DNA of 64,000 nt, from positions 4,712,001 to 4,776,000 of the forward strand of contig JAWQEG010000710.1 of the NCBI GenBank assembly GCA_033782935.1. Direction: 5' to 3'. Source of the stretch: Petrolisthes cinctipes. Lineage: Eukaryota > Arthropoda > Malacostraca > Decapoda > Porcellanidae. The notes under the pieces are model-generated. The model was given only the letters and a program-made list of their open reading frames with translations. It did no database searches and had not been told where the DNA came from. How positions within the stretch are numbered: the stretch's first letter is position 1; the number at the start of each line of letters is the position of its first letter. Positions 33,101 to 46,519 of this stretch are shown in pieces. The translations under genes were made by a program, and so were the position numbers.

Positions 33101-35583
33101 TCTGTACATGCCTACTCCGTGTTAGAGTATTTTCAAAATACATGCTCAAAACATACTGAAAATCGATCTTTTAGGTGCACAAAAGTCGATATGTGCATGC
33201 ATCTTCAGTACCCGTTTATATCTCAAATTCAGGCTCAAAACACCCGAAAATTCAATATTTTGGGGTCCCAGAAGCAATCTGTACATGCCTACTCAGTGTT
33301 AGAGTATTTTCAAAATACAGGCCCAAAACATGCTGAAAATCGATATTTTAGATGCCCAAAGTCAATATGTGCATGTATCTTCTGTACCCGTTTATATCTC
33401 AAATTCAGGCTCAAAACACCCGAAAATTCAATATTTTGGGGTCCCAGAAGCAATCTGTACAGTGCTAGAATATTTTCAAAATATAGGCTAAAAACATGCT
33501 AAAAATCGATCTTTTAAGTGCCAAAAAGTCGATATCTCAAATTCAGTCCCAAAACACCCGAAAATTCGATATTTAGGGGTCCCAGAAGCGATCTGTACAT
33601 GCCTACACCGTGTTAGAGTATTTTCAAAATACAGGCTAAAAACATACTGAAAATCGATCTTTTAGGTGCCCAAAAGTCGATATGTGCATGCATCTTCTGT
33701 ACCCGTTTATATCTCAAATTCTGGCCCTAAACACCCGAAAATTCGATATTTTGGGGTCCCAGAAGCGATCTGTACATGCCTACTCCGTGTTAGAGTATTT
33801 TCAAAATTCAGGCCCAAAACATGCTGAAAATCGATATTTTTGGTGCCCAAAGTCAATATGTGCATGTATCTTCTGTACCCGTTTATATCTCAAATTCAGG
33901 CTCAAAACACCCGAAAATTCAATATTTTGGGGTCCCAGAAGCAATCTGTACAGTGCTAGAATATTTTCAAAATATAGGCTAAAAACATGCTAAAAATCGA
34001 TCTTTTAGGTGCCAAAAAGTCGATATCTCAAATTCAGTCCCAAAACACCCGAAAATTCGATATTTAGGGGTCCCAGAAGCGATCTGTACATGCCTACTCC
34101 GTGTTAGAGTATTTTCAAAATACATGCTCAAAACATACTGAAAATCGATCTTTTAGGTGCACAAAAGTCGATATGTGCATGCATCTTCAGTACCCGTTTA
34201 TATCTCAAATTCAGGCTCAAAACACCCGAAAATTCAATATTTTGGGGTCCCAGAAGCAATCTGTACATGCCTACTCAGTGTTAGAGTATTTTCAAAATAC
34301 AGGCCCAAAACATGCTGAAAATCGATATTTTAGATGCCCAAAGTCAATATGTGCATGTATCTTCTGTACCCGTTTATATCTCAAATTCAGGCTCAAAACA
34401 CCCGAAAATTCAATATTTTGGGGTCCCAGAAGCAATCTGTACAGTGCTAGAATATTTTCAAAATATAGGCTAAAAACATGCTAAAAATCGATCTTTTAAG
34501 TGCCAAAAAGTCGATATCTCAAATTCAGTCCCAAAACACCCGAAAATTCGATATTTAGGGGTCCCAGAAGCGATCTGTACATGCCTACACCGTGTTAGAG
34601 TATTTTCAAAATACAGGCCAAAAACATACTGAAAATCGATCTTTTAGGTGCCCAAAAGTCGATATGTGCATGCATCTTCTGTACCCGTTTATATCTCAAA
34701 TTCTGGCCCCAAACACCCGAAAATTCGATATTTTGGGGTCCCAGAAGCGATCTGTACATGCCTACTCCGTGTTAGAGTATTTTCAAAATTCAGGCCCAAA
34801 ACATGCTGAAAATCGATATTTTTGGTGCCCAAAGTCAATATGTGCATGTATCTTCTGTACCCGTTTATATCTCAAATTCAGGCTCAAAACACCCGAAAAT
34901 TCAATATTTTGGGGTCCCAGAAGCAGTCTGTACATGCCTACACAGTGCTAGAATATTTTCAAAATATAGGCTAAAAACATGCTGAAAATCGATCTTTTAG
35001 GTGCCAAAAAGTCGAATTCTCAAATTCAGTCCCAAAACACCCGAAAATTCGATATTTAGGGGTCCCAGAAGCGATCTGTACATGCCTACTCCGTGTTAGA
35101 GTATTTTCAAAATACATGCTCAAAACATACTGAAAATCGATCTTTTAGGTGCACAAAAGTCGATATGTGCATGCATCTTCAGTACCCGTTTATATCTCAA
35201 ATTCAGGCTCAAAACACCCGAAAATTCAATATTTTGGGGTCCCAGAATCAATCTGTACATGCCTACTCAGTGTTAGAGTATTTTCAAAATACAGGCCCAA
35301 AACATGCTGAAAATCGATATTTTAGATGCCCAAAGTCAATATGTGCATGTATCTTCTGTACCCGTTTATATCTCAAATTCAGGCTCAAAACACCCGAAAA
35401 TTCAATATTTTGGGGTCCCAGAAGCAATCTGTACAGTGCTAGAATATTTTCAAAATATAGGCTAAAAACATGCTAAAAATCGATCTTTTAAGTGCCAAAA
35501 AGTCGATATCTCAAATTCAGTCCCAAAACACCCGAAAATTCGATATTTAGGGGTCCCAGAAGGTATCTGTACATGCCTACTCC
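30133..35583 (+). repeat. Alternating 501- and 491-bp trimers (992/982-bp hexamers)
   Basis: Unit starts are at 30133 (501), 30634 (491), 31125 (501), 31626 (491), 32117 (501), 32618 (501), 33119 (491), 33610 (491), 34101 (491), 34592 (501) and 35093 (491). In this stretch the A1-type trimer mostly carries the 10-bp deletion while the A2-type trimer mostly does not, giving a 992-bp hexamer in place of 1,002 bp. About 32.93-33.58 kb matches 34.91-35.56 kb at an offset of 1,974 bp, both with AGCAGTCTG and a GAATTC site (33040 and 35014) that I noticed nowhere else. Confidence 0.88.
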
Positions 35584-36075
35584 GTGTTAGAGTATTTTCA
35601 AAACACAGGCCAAAAACATACTGAAAATCGATATTTTAGGTGCCCAAAAGTCGATATGTGCATGCATTTTCTGTACCCGTTTATATCTCAAATTCAGGCT
35701 CAAAACACCCGAAAATTCAATATTTTGGGGTCCCAGAAGCAATCTGTACATGCCTACACAGTGCTAGAATATTTTCAAAATATAGGCTAAAAACATGCTA
35801 AAAATCGACATTTTAGGTGCCAAAAAATCGATATCTCAAATTCAGTCCCAAAACACCCGAAAATTCGATATTTAGAGGTCCCAGAAGGTATCTGTACATG
35901 CTTACTCCGTGTTAGAGTATTTTCAAAATACAGGCCCATAACATACTGAAAATCGATCTTTTAGGTGCACAAAAGTCGATATGTGCATGCATCTTCTGTA
36001 CCCGTTTATATCTCAAATTCAGGCTCAAAACACCCGAAAATTCAATATTTTGGGGTCCTAGAAGCAATCTATACA

Positions 36076-36085
36076 TGCCTAGGCA
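36076..36085. repeat. 10-bp perfect palindrome from a 4-bp insertion
   Basis: The usual GCCTACTCAG is GCCTAGGCACTCAG here. The insertion creates TGCCTAGGCA, a perfect palindrome, followed by GCACTCAGTGC, a 5-bp-arm inverted repeat. The other copies are at 38074, 40571, 44376 and 57968. Confidence 0.92.
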
Positions 36086-38073
36086 CTCAGTGCTAGAATA
36101 TTTTCAAAATATAGGCTAAAAACATGCTAAAAATCGATCTTTTAGGTGCCAAAAAGTCGATATCTCAAATTCAGTCCCAAAACACCCGAAAATTCGATAT
36201 TTAGGGGTCCCAGAAGCGATCTGTACATGCCTACTCCGTGTTAGAGTATTTTCAAAATACATGCTCAAAACATACTGAAAATCGATCTTTTAGGTGCACA
36301 AAAGTCGATATGTGCATGCATCTTCAGTACCCGTTTATATCTCAAATTCAGGCTCAAAACACCCGAAAATTCAATATTTTGGGGTCCCAGAAGCAATCTG
36401 TACATGCCTACTCAGTGTTAGAGTATTTTCAAAATACAGGCCCAAAACATGCTGAAAATCGATATTTTAGATGCCCAAAGTCAATATGTGCATGTATCTT
36501 CTGTACCCGTTTATATCTCAAATTCAGGCTCAAAACACCCGAAAATTCAATATTTTGGGGTCCCAGAAGCAATCTGTACAGTGCTAGAATATTTTCAAAA
36601 CATAGGCTAAAAACATGCTAAAAATCGATCTTTTAAGTGCCAAAAAGTCGATATCTCAAATTCAGTCCCAAAACACCCGAAAATTCGATATTTAGGGGTC
36701 CCAGAAGCGATCTGTACATGCCTACTCCGTGTTAGAGTATTTTCAAAACACAGGCCAAAAACATACTGAAAATCGATATTTTAGGTGCCCAAAAGTCGAT
36801 ATGTTTATGCATCTTCTGTACCCGTTTATATCTCAAATTCTGGCCCTAAACACCCGAAAATTCGATATTTTGGGGTCCCAGAAGCGATCTGTACATGCCT
36901 ACTCCGTGTTAGAGTATTTTCAAAATTCAGGCCCAAAACATGCTGAAAATCGATATTTTTGGCGCCCAAAGTCAATATGTGCATGTATATTCTGTAAACG
37001 TTTATATCTCAAATTCAGGCTCAAAACACCCGAAAATTCAATATTTTGGGGTCCCAGAAGCAATCTGTACATGCCTACTCAGTGCTAGAATATTTTCAAA
37101 ATATAGGCTAAAAACATGCTAAAAATCGATCTTTTAGGTGCCAAAAAGTCGATATTTCAAATTCAGTCCCAAAACACCCGAAAATTCGATATTTAGGGGT
37201 CCCAGAAGCGATCTGTACATGCCTACTCCGTGTTAGAGTATTTTCAAAATACATGCTCAAAACATACTGAAAATCGATCTTTTAGGTGCACAAAAGTCGA
37301 TATGTGCATGAATCTTCAGTACCCGTTTATATCTCAAATTCAGGCTCAAAACAACCGAAAATTCAATATTTTGGGGTCCCAGAAGCAATCTGTACATGCC
37401 TACTCAGTGTTAGAGTATTTTCAAAATACAGGCCCAAAACATGCTGAAAATCGATATTTTAGATGCCCAAAGTCAATATGTGCATGTATCTTCTGTACCC
37501 GTTTATATCTCAAATTCAGGCTCAAAACACCCGAAAATTCAATATTTTGGGGTCCCAGAAGCAATCTGTACATGCCTACACAGTGCTAGAATATTTTCAA
37601 AATATAGGCTAAAAACATGCTAAAAATCGACATTTTAGGTGCCAAAAAATCGATATCTCAAATTCAGTCCCAAAACACCCGAAAATTCGATTTTTAGAGG
37701 TCCCAGAAGGTATCTGTACATGCTTAGTCCGTGTTAGAGTATTTTCAAAATACAGGCCAAAAACATACTGAAAATCGATCTTTTAGGTGCACAAAAGTCG
37801 ATATGTGCATGCATCTTCTGTACCCGTTTATATCTCAAATTCAGGCTCAAAACACCCGAAAATTCAATATTTTGGGGTCCCAGAAGCAATCTGTACATGC
37901 CTACTCAGTGTTAGAGTATTTTCAAAATACAGGCCCAAAACATGCTGAAAATCGATATTTTAGATGCCCAAAGTCAATATGTGCATGTATCTTCTGTACC
38001 CGTTTATATCTCAAATTCAGGCTAAAAACACCCGAAAATTCAATATTTTGGGGTCCCAGAAGCAATCTGTACA

Positions 38074-38083
38074 TGCCTAGGCA
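38074..38083. repeat. 10-bp perfect palindrome from a 4-bp insertion
   Basis: TGCCTAGGCA lies at the 3' end of the B1 in the 37731 unit. It is the same insertion as at 36076 but on a different monomer class (B rather than A). Confidence 0.92.
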
Positions 38084-38235
38084 CTCAGTGCTAGAATATT
38101 TTCAAAATATAGGCTAAAAACATGCTAAAAATCGATCTTTTAGGTGCCAAAAAGTCGATATCTCAAATTCAGTCCCAAAACACCCGAAAATTCGATATTT
38201 AGGGGTCCCAGAAGCGATCTGTACATGCCTACCCC

Positions 38236-41200
38236 GTGTTAGAGTATTTTCAAAATACATGCTCAAAACATACTGAAAATCGATCTTTTAGGTGCACAAA
38301 AGTCGATATGTGCATGCATCTTCAGTACCCGTTTATATCTCAAATTCAGGCTCAAAACACCCGAAAATTCAATATTTTGCGGTCCCAGAAGCAATCTGTA
38401 CATTCCTACTCAGTGTTAGAGTATTTTCAAAATACAGGCCCAAAACATGCTGAAAATCGATATTTTAGATGCCCAAAGTCAATATGTGCATGTATCTTCT
38501 GTACCCGTGTATATCTCAAATTCAGGCTCAAAACACCCGAAAATTTAATATTTTGGGGTCCCAGAAGCAATCTGTACATGCCTACACAGTGCTAGAATAT
38601 TTTCAAAATATAGGCTAAAAACATGCTAAAAATCGACATTTTAGGTGCCAAAAAATCGATATCTCAAATTCAGTCCCAAAACACCCGAAAATTCAATATT
38701 TAGAGGCCCCAGAAGGTATCTGTACATGCTTACTCCGTGTTAGAGTATTTTCAAAATACAGGCCAAAAACATACTGAAAATCGATCTTTTAGGTGCCCAA
38801 AAGTCGATATGTGCATGCATCTTCTGTACCCGTTTATATCTCAAATTCTGGCCCTAAACACCCGAAAATTCGATATTTTGGGGTCCCAGAAGCGATCTGT
38901 ACATGCCTACTCCGTGTTAGAGTATTTTCAAAATTCAGGCCCAAAACATGCTGAAATCGATATTTTTGGTGCCCAAAGTCAATATGTGCATGTATCTTCT
39001 GTACCCGTTTATATCTCAAATTCATGCTCAAAACACCCGAAAATTCAATATTTTGGGGTCCCAGAAGCAATCTGTACATGCCTACTCAGTGCTAGAATAT
39101 TTTCAAAATATAGGCTAAAAACATGCTAAAAATCGATCTTTTAGGTGCCAAAAAGTCGATATCTCAAATTCAGTCCCAAAACACCCGAAAATTCTATATT
39201 TAGGGGTCCCAGAAGCAATCTGTACATGCCTACTCCGTGTTAGAGTATTTTCAAAATACATGCTCAAAACATACTGAAAATCGATCTTTTAGGTGCACAA
39301 AAGTCGATATGTGCATGCATCTTCAGTACCCGTTTATATCTCAAATTCAGGCTCAAAACACCCGAAAATTCAATATTTTGGGGTCCCAGAAGCAATCTGT
39401 ACATGCCTACTCAGTGTTAGAGTATTTTCAAAATACAGGCCCAAAACATGCTGAAAATCGATATTTTAGATGCCCAAAGTCAATATGTGCATGTATCTTC
39501 TGTACCCGTTTATATCTCAAATTCAGGCTCAAAACACCCGAAAATTCAATATTTTGGGGTCCCAGAAGCAATCTGTACAGTGCTAGAATATTTTCAAAAT
39601 ATAGGCTAAAAACATGCTAAAAATCGATCTTTTAAGTGCCAAAAAGTCGATATCTCAAATTCAGTCCCAAAACACCCGAAAATTCGATATTTAGGGGTTC
39701 CAGAAGCGATCTGTACATGCCTACTCCGTGTTAGAGTATTTTCAAAATACAGGCCAAAAACATACTGAAAATCGATCTTTTAGGTGCCCAAAAGTCGATA
39801 TGTGCATGCATCTTCTGTATCCGTTTATATCTCAAATTCAGGCCCTAAACACCCGAAAATTCGATATTTTGGGGTTAAGAAGCGATCTGTACATGCCTAC
39901 TCCGTGTTAGAGTATTTTCAAAATTCAGGCCCAAAACATGCTGAAAATCGATATTTTTGGCGCCCAAAGTCAATATGTGCATGTATCTTCTGTACCCGTT
40001 TATATCTCAAATTCAGGCTCAAAACACCCGAAAATTCAATATTTTGGGGTCCCAGAAGCAATCTGTACATGCCTACTCAGTGCTAGAATATTTTCAAAAT
40101 ATAGGCTAAAAACATGCTAAAAATCGATCTTTTAGGTGCCAAAAAGTCGATATCTCAAATTCAGTCCCAAAACACCCGAAAATTCGATATTTAGGGTTCC
40201 CAGAAGCGATCTGTACATGCCTACTCCGTGTTAGAGTATTTTCAAAATACATGCTCAAAACATACTGAAAATCGATCTTTTAGGTGCACAAAAGTCGATA
40301 TGTGCATGCATCTTCAGTACCCGTTTATATCTCAAATTCAGGCTCAAAACACCCGAAAATTCAATAATTTGGGGTCCCAGAAGCAATCTGTACATGCCTA
40401 CTCAGTGTTAGAGTATTTTCAAAATACAGGCCCAAAACATGCTGATAATCGATATTTTAGATGCCCAAAGTAAATATGTGCATGTATCTTCTGTACCCGT
40501 TTATATCTCAAATTCAGGCTAAAAACACCCGAAAATTCAATATTTTGGGGTCCCAGAAGCAATCTGTACATGCCTAGGCACTCAGTGCTAGAATATTTTC
40601 AAAATATAGGCTAAAAACATGCTAAAAATCGATCTTTTAGGTGCCAAAAAGTCGATATCTCAAATTCAGTCCCAAAACACCCGAAAATTCGATATTTAGG
40701 GGTCCCAGAAGCGATCTGTACATGCCTACCCCGTGTTAGAGTATTTTCAAAATACATGCTCAAAACATACTGAAAATCGATCTTTTAGGTGCACAAAAGT
40801 CGATATGTGCATGCATCTTCAGTACCCGTTTATATCTCAAATTCAGGCTCAAAACACCCGAAAATTCAATATTTTGCGGTCCCAGAAGCAATCTGTACAT
40901 TCCTACTCAGTGTTAGAGTATTTTCAAAATACAGGCCCAAAACATGCTGAAAATCGATATTTTAGATGCCCAAAGTCAATATGTGCATGTATCTTCTGTA
41001 CCCGTGTATATCTCAAATTCATGCTCAAAACACCCGAAAATTTAATATTTTGGGGTCCCAGAAGCAATCTGTACATGCCTACACAGTGCTAGAATATTTT
41101 CAAAATATAGGCTAAAAACATGCTAAAAATCGACATTTTAGGTGCCAAAAAATCGATATCTCAAATTCAGTCCCAAAACACCCGAAAATTCAATATTTAG

Positions 41201-43068
41201 AGGCCCCAGAAGGTATCTGTACATGCTTACTCCGTGTTAGAGTATTTTCAAAATACAGGCCAAAAACATACTGAAAATCGATCTTTTAGGTGCCCAAAAG
41301 TCGATATGTGCATGCATCTTCTGTACCCGTTTATATCTCAAATTCTGGCCCTAAACACCCGAAAATTCGATATTTTGGGGTCCCAGAAGCGATCTGTACA
41401 TGCCTACTCCGTGTTAGAGTATTTTCAAAATTCAGGCCCAAAACATGCTGAAATCGATATTTTTGGTGCCCAAAGTCAATATGTGCATGTATCTTCTGTA
41501 CCCGTTTATATCTCAAATTCAGGCTCAAAACACCCGAAAATTCAATATTTTGGGGTCCCAGAAGCAATCTGTACATGCTAGAATATTTTCAAAATATAGG
41601 CTAAAAACATGCTAAAAATCGATCTTTTCGGTGCCAAAAAGTCGATATCTCAAATTCAGTCCCAAAACACCCGAAAATTCTATATTTAGGGGTCCCAGAA
41701 GCAATCTGTACATGCCTACTCCGTGTTAGAGTATTTTCAAAATACATGCTCAAAACATACTGAAAATCGATCTTTTAGGTGCACAAAAGTCGATATGTGC
41801 ATGCATCTTCAGTACCCGTTTATATCTCAAATTCAGGCTCAAAACACCCGAAAATTCAATATTTTGGGGTCCCAGAAGCAATCTGTACATGCCTACTCAG
41901 TGTTAGAGTATTTTCAAAATACAGGCCCAAAACATGCTGAAAATCGATATTTTAGATGCCCAAAGTCAATATGTGCATGTATCTTCTGTACCCGTTTATA
42001 TCTCAAATTCAGGCTCAAAACACCCGAAAATTCAATATTTTGGGGTCCCAGAAGCAATCTGTACAGTGCTAGAATATTTTCAAAATATAGGCTAAAAACA
42101 TGCTAAAAATCGATCTTTTAAGTGCCAAAAAGTCGATATCTCAAATTCAGTCCCAAAACACCCGAAAATTCGATATTTAGGGGTCCCAGAAGGTATCTGT
42201 ACATGCCTACACCGTGTTAGAGTATTTTCAAAATACAGGCCAAAAACATACTGAAAATCGATCTTTTAGGTGCCCAAAAGTCGATATGTGCATGCATCTT
42301 CTGTACCCGTTTATATCTCAAATTCTGGCCCTAAACACCCGAAAATTCGATATTTTGGGGTCCCAGAAGCGATCTGTACATGCCTACTCCGTGTTAGAGT
42401 ATTTTCAAAATTCAGGCCCAAAACATGCTGAAAATCGATATTTTTGGCGCCCAAAGTCAATATGTGCATGTATCTTCTGTAAACGTTTATATCTCAAATT
42501 CAGGCTCAAAACACCCGAAAATTCAATATTTTGGGGTCCCAGAAGCAATCTGTACATGCCTACTCAGTGCTAGAATATTTTCAAAATATAGGCTAAAAAC
42601 ATGCTAAAAATCGATCTTTTAGGTGCCAAAAAGTCGATATTTCAAATTCAGTCCCAAAACACCCGAAAATTCGATATTTAGGGGTCCCAGAAGCGATCTG
42701 TACATGCCTACTCCGTGTTAGAGTATTTTCAAAATACATGCTCAAAACATACTAAAAAATCGATCTTTTAGGTGCACAAAAGTCGATATGTGCATGCATC
42801 TTCAGTACCCGTTTATATCTCAAATTCAGGCTCAAAACACCCGAAAATTCAATATTTTGGGGTCCCAGAAGCAATCTGTACATGCCTACTCAGTGTTAGA
42901 GTATTTTCAAAATACAGGCCCAAAACATGCTGAAAATCGATATTTTAGATGCCCAAAGTCAATATGTGCATGTATCTTCTGTACCCGTTTATATCTCAAA
43001 TTCAGGCTCAAAACACCCGAAAATTCAATATTTTGGGGTCCCAGAAGCAATCTGTACATGCCTACTCA
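38236..43068 (+). repeat. Trimer block with 2.5-kb tandem duplication
   Basis: Units start at 38236 (501), 38737 (500), 39237 (491), 39728 (500), 40228 (505), 40733 (501), 41234 (489), 41723 (491), 42214 (501) and 42715 (502). About 38.02-39.23 kb matches 40.52-41.57 kb at an offset of 2,497 bp, then 2,486 bp through about 39.68/42.17 kb. Shared private variants are TTTTGCGGTCCC, TACATTCCTAC, CGTGTATATC, GAGGCCCCAG, and GCTGAAATCG with one A lost. The second copy has an extra 11-bp loss at about 41576 (TACATGCTAGAA). The unit at 39728 has GGGGTTAAGAAGC, losing one base. Confidence 0.88.
40571..40580. repeat. 10-bp perfect palindrome from a 4-bp insertion
   Basis: TGCCTAGGCA at the end of a B1 corresponds to 38074 at an offset of 2,497 bp and was therefore copied with the surrounding block. 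Confidence 0.92.
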
Positions 43069-44375
43069 GTGCTAGAATATTTTCAAAATATAGGCTAAAA
43101 ACATGCTAAAAATCGATCTTTTAGGTGCCAAAAAGTCGATATCTCAAATTCAGTCCCAAAACACCCGAAAATTCTATATTTAGGGGTCCCAGAAGCGATC
43201 TGTACATGCCTACTCCGTGTTAGAGTATTTTCAAAATACATGCTCAAAACATACTGAAAATCGATCTTTTAGGTGCACAAAAGTCGATATGTGCATGCAT
43301 CTTCAGTACCCGTTTATATCTCAAATTCAGGCTCAAAACACCCGAAAATTCAATATTTTGGGGTCCCAGAAGCAATCTGTACATGCCTACTCAGTGTTAG
43401 AGTATTTTCAAAATACAGGCCCAAAACATGCTGAAAATCGATATTTTAGATGCCCAAAGTAAATATGTGCATGTATCTTCTGTACCCGTTTATATCTCAA
43501 ATTCAGGCTCAAAACACCCGAAAATTCAATATTTTGGGGTCCCAGAAGCAATCTGTACAGTGCTAGAATATTTTCAAAATATAGGCTAAAAACATGCTAA
43601 AAATCGATCTTTTAAGTGCCAAAAAGTCGATATCTCAAATTCAGTCCCAAAACACCCGAAAATTCGATATTTAGGGGTCCCAGAAGCGATCTGTACATGC
43701 CTACACCGTGTTAGAGTATTTTCAAAATACAGGCCAAAAACATACTGAAAATCGATCTTTTAGGTGCCCAAAAGTCGATATGTGCATGCATCTTCTGTAC
43801 CCGTTTATATCTCAAATTCTGGCCCTAAACACCCGAAAATTCGATATTTTGGGGTCCCAGAAGCGATCTGTACATGCCTACTCCGTGTTAGAGTATTTTC
43901 AAAATTCAGGCCCAAAACATGCTGAAAATCGATATTTTTGGTGCCCAAAGTCAATATGTGCATGTATCTTCAGTACCCGTTTATATCTCAAATTCAGGCT
44001 CAAAACACCCGAAAATTCAATATTTTGGGGTCCCAGAAGCAATCTGTACATGCCTACACAGTGCTAGAATATTTTCAAAATATAGGCTAAAAACATGCTA
44101 AAAATCGACATTTTAGGTGCCAAAAAATCGATATCTCAAATTCAGTCCCAAAACACCCGAAAATTCGATATTTAGAGGTCCCAGAAGGTATCTGTACATG
44201 CTTACTCCGTGTTAGAGTATTTTCAAAATACAGGCCCAAAACATACTGAAAATCGATCTTTTAGGTGCACAAAAGTCGATATGTGCATGCATCTTCTGTA
44301 CCCGTTTATATCTCAAATTCAGCCTCAAAACACCCGAAAATTCAATATTTTGGGGTCCCAGAAGCAATCTGTACA

Positions 44376-44385
44376 TGCCTAGGCA
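44376..44385. repeat. 10-bp perfect palindrome from a 4-bp insertion
   Basis: TGCCTAGGCA at the end of the A in the 329-bp A-C unit at 44209. It corresponds in monomer type to 36076. Confidence 0.92.
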
Positions 44386-46519
44386 CTCAGTGCTAGAATA
44401 TTTTCAAAATATAGGCTAAAAACATGCTAAAAATCGATCTTTTAGGTGCCAAAAAATCGATATATCAAATTCAGTCCCAAAACACCCGAAAATTCGATAT
44501 TTAGGGGTCCCAGAAGCGATCTGTACATGCCTACTCCGTGTTAGAGTATTTTCAAAATACATGCTCAAAACATACTGAAAATCGATCTTTTAGGTGCACA
44601 AAAGTCGATATGTGCATGCATCTTCAGTACCCGTTTATATCTCAAATTCAGGCTCAAAACACCCGAAAATTCAATATTTTGGGGTCCCAGAAGCAATCTG
44701 TACATGCCTACTCAGTGTTAGAGTATTTTCAAAATACAGGCCCAAAACATGCTGAAAATCGATATTTTAGATGCCCAAAGTCAATATGTGCATGTATCTT
44801 CTGTACCCGTGTATATCTCAAATTCAGGCTCAAAACACCCGAAAATTTAATATTTTGGGGTCCCAGAAGCAATCTGTACAGTGCTAGAATATTTTCAAAA
44901 TATAGGCTAAAAACATGCTAAAAATCGATCTTTTAAGTGCCAAAAAGTCGATCTCAAATTCAGTCCCAAAACACACGAAAATTCGATATTTAGGGGTCCC
45001 AGAAGCGATCTGTACATGCCTACTCCGTGTTAGAGTATTTTCAAAACACAGGCCAAAAACATACTGAAAATCGATATTTTAGGTGCCCAAAAGTCGATAT
45101 GTGCATGCATCTTCTGTACCCGTTTATATCTCAAATTCTGGCCATAAACACCCGAAAATTCGATATTTTGGGGTCCCAGAAGCGATCTGTACATGCCTAC
45201 TCCGTGTTAGAGTATTTTCAAAATTCAGGCCCAAAACATGCTGAAAATCGATATTTTTGGCGCCCAAAGTCAATATGTGCATGTATCTTCTGTAAACGTT
45301 TATATCTCAAATTCAGGCTCAAAACACCCGAAAATTCAATATTTTGGGGTCCCAGAAGCAATCTGTACATGCCTACTCAGTGCTAGAATATTTTCAAAAT
45401 ATAGGCTAAAAACATGCTAAAAATCGATCTTTTAGGTGCCAAAAAGTCGATATTTCAAATTCAGTCCCAAAACACCCGAAAATTCGATATTTAGGGGTCC
45501 CAGAAGCGATCTGTACATGCCTACTCCGTGTTAGAGTATTTTCAAAATACATGCTCAAAACTTACTGAAAATCGATCTTTTAGGTGCACAAAAGTCGATA
45601 TGTGCATGCATCTTCAGTACCCGTTTATATCTCAAATTCAGGCTCAAAACACCCGAAAATTCAATATTTTGGGGTCCCAGAAGCAATCTGTATATGCCTA
45701 CTCAGTGTTAGAGTATTTTCAAAATACAGGCCCAAAACATGCTGAAAATCGATATTTTAGATGCCCAAAGTCAATATGTGCATGTATCTTCTGTACCCGT
45801 TTATATCTCAAATTCAGGCTCAAAACACCCGAAAATTCAATATTTTGGGGTCCCAGAAGCAATCTGTACATGCCTACACAGTGCTAGAATATTTTCAAAA
45901 TATAGGCTAAAAACATGCTAAAAATCGACATTTTAGGTGCCAAAAAATCGATATCTCAAATTCAGTCCCAAAACACCCGAAAATTCGATATTTAGAGGTC
46001 CCAGAAGGTATCTGTACATGCTTACTCCGTGTTAGAGTATTTTCAAAATACAGGCCAAAAACATACTGAAAATCGATCTTTTAGGTGCACAAAAGTCGAT
46101 ATGTGCATGCATCTTCTGTACCCGTTTATATCTCAAATTCAGGATCAAAACACCCGAAAATTCAATATTTTGGGGTCCCAGAAGCAATCTGTACATGCCT
46201 ACTCAGTGTTAGAGTATTTTCAAAATACAGGCCCAAAACATGCTGAAAATCGATATTTTAGATGCCCAAAGTCAATATGTGCATGTATCTTCTGTACCCG
46301 TTTATATCTCAAATTCAGGCTCAAAACACCCGAAAATTCAATATTTTGGGGTCCCAGAAGCAATCTGTACAGTGCTAGAATATTTTCAAAATATAGGCTA
46401 AAAACATGCTAAAAATCGATCTTTTAAGTGCCAAAAAGTCGATATCTCAAATTCAGTCCCAAAACACACGAAAATTCGATATTTAGGGGTTCCAGAAGCG
46501 ATCTGTACATGCCTACTCC

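Larger units (their letters stand above)
35584..38235 (+). repeat. Block with A-C dimers and 4-bp palindrome insertions
   Basis: Units start at 35584 (A-C, 325), 35909 (A-C with +4, 329), 36238 (491), 36729 (501), 37230 (501) and 37731 (505, +4 in B). The A at 35584 and 36729 has AAAACACAGG, which breaks the 5' inverted repeat. The B2 in the 36729 trimer has TGTAAACG, and the C that follows has GATATTTCAAATT. These markers recur together at 42.2-42.7, 45.0-45.5 and 58.6-59.1 kb, identifying descendants of one trimer. Confidence 0.87.

Noticed and set aside
33040..35019. GAATTC sites at 33040 and 35014 as a functional pair
   Set aside because: They are one point variant (GATATC-type context changed to GAATTC) copied with a 1,974-bp-offset duplication. 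They are useful as a marker but nothing indicates function.
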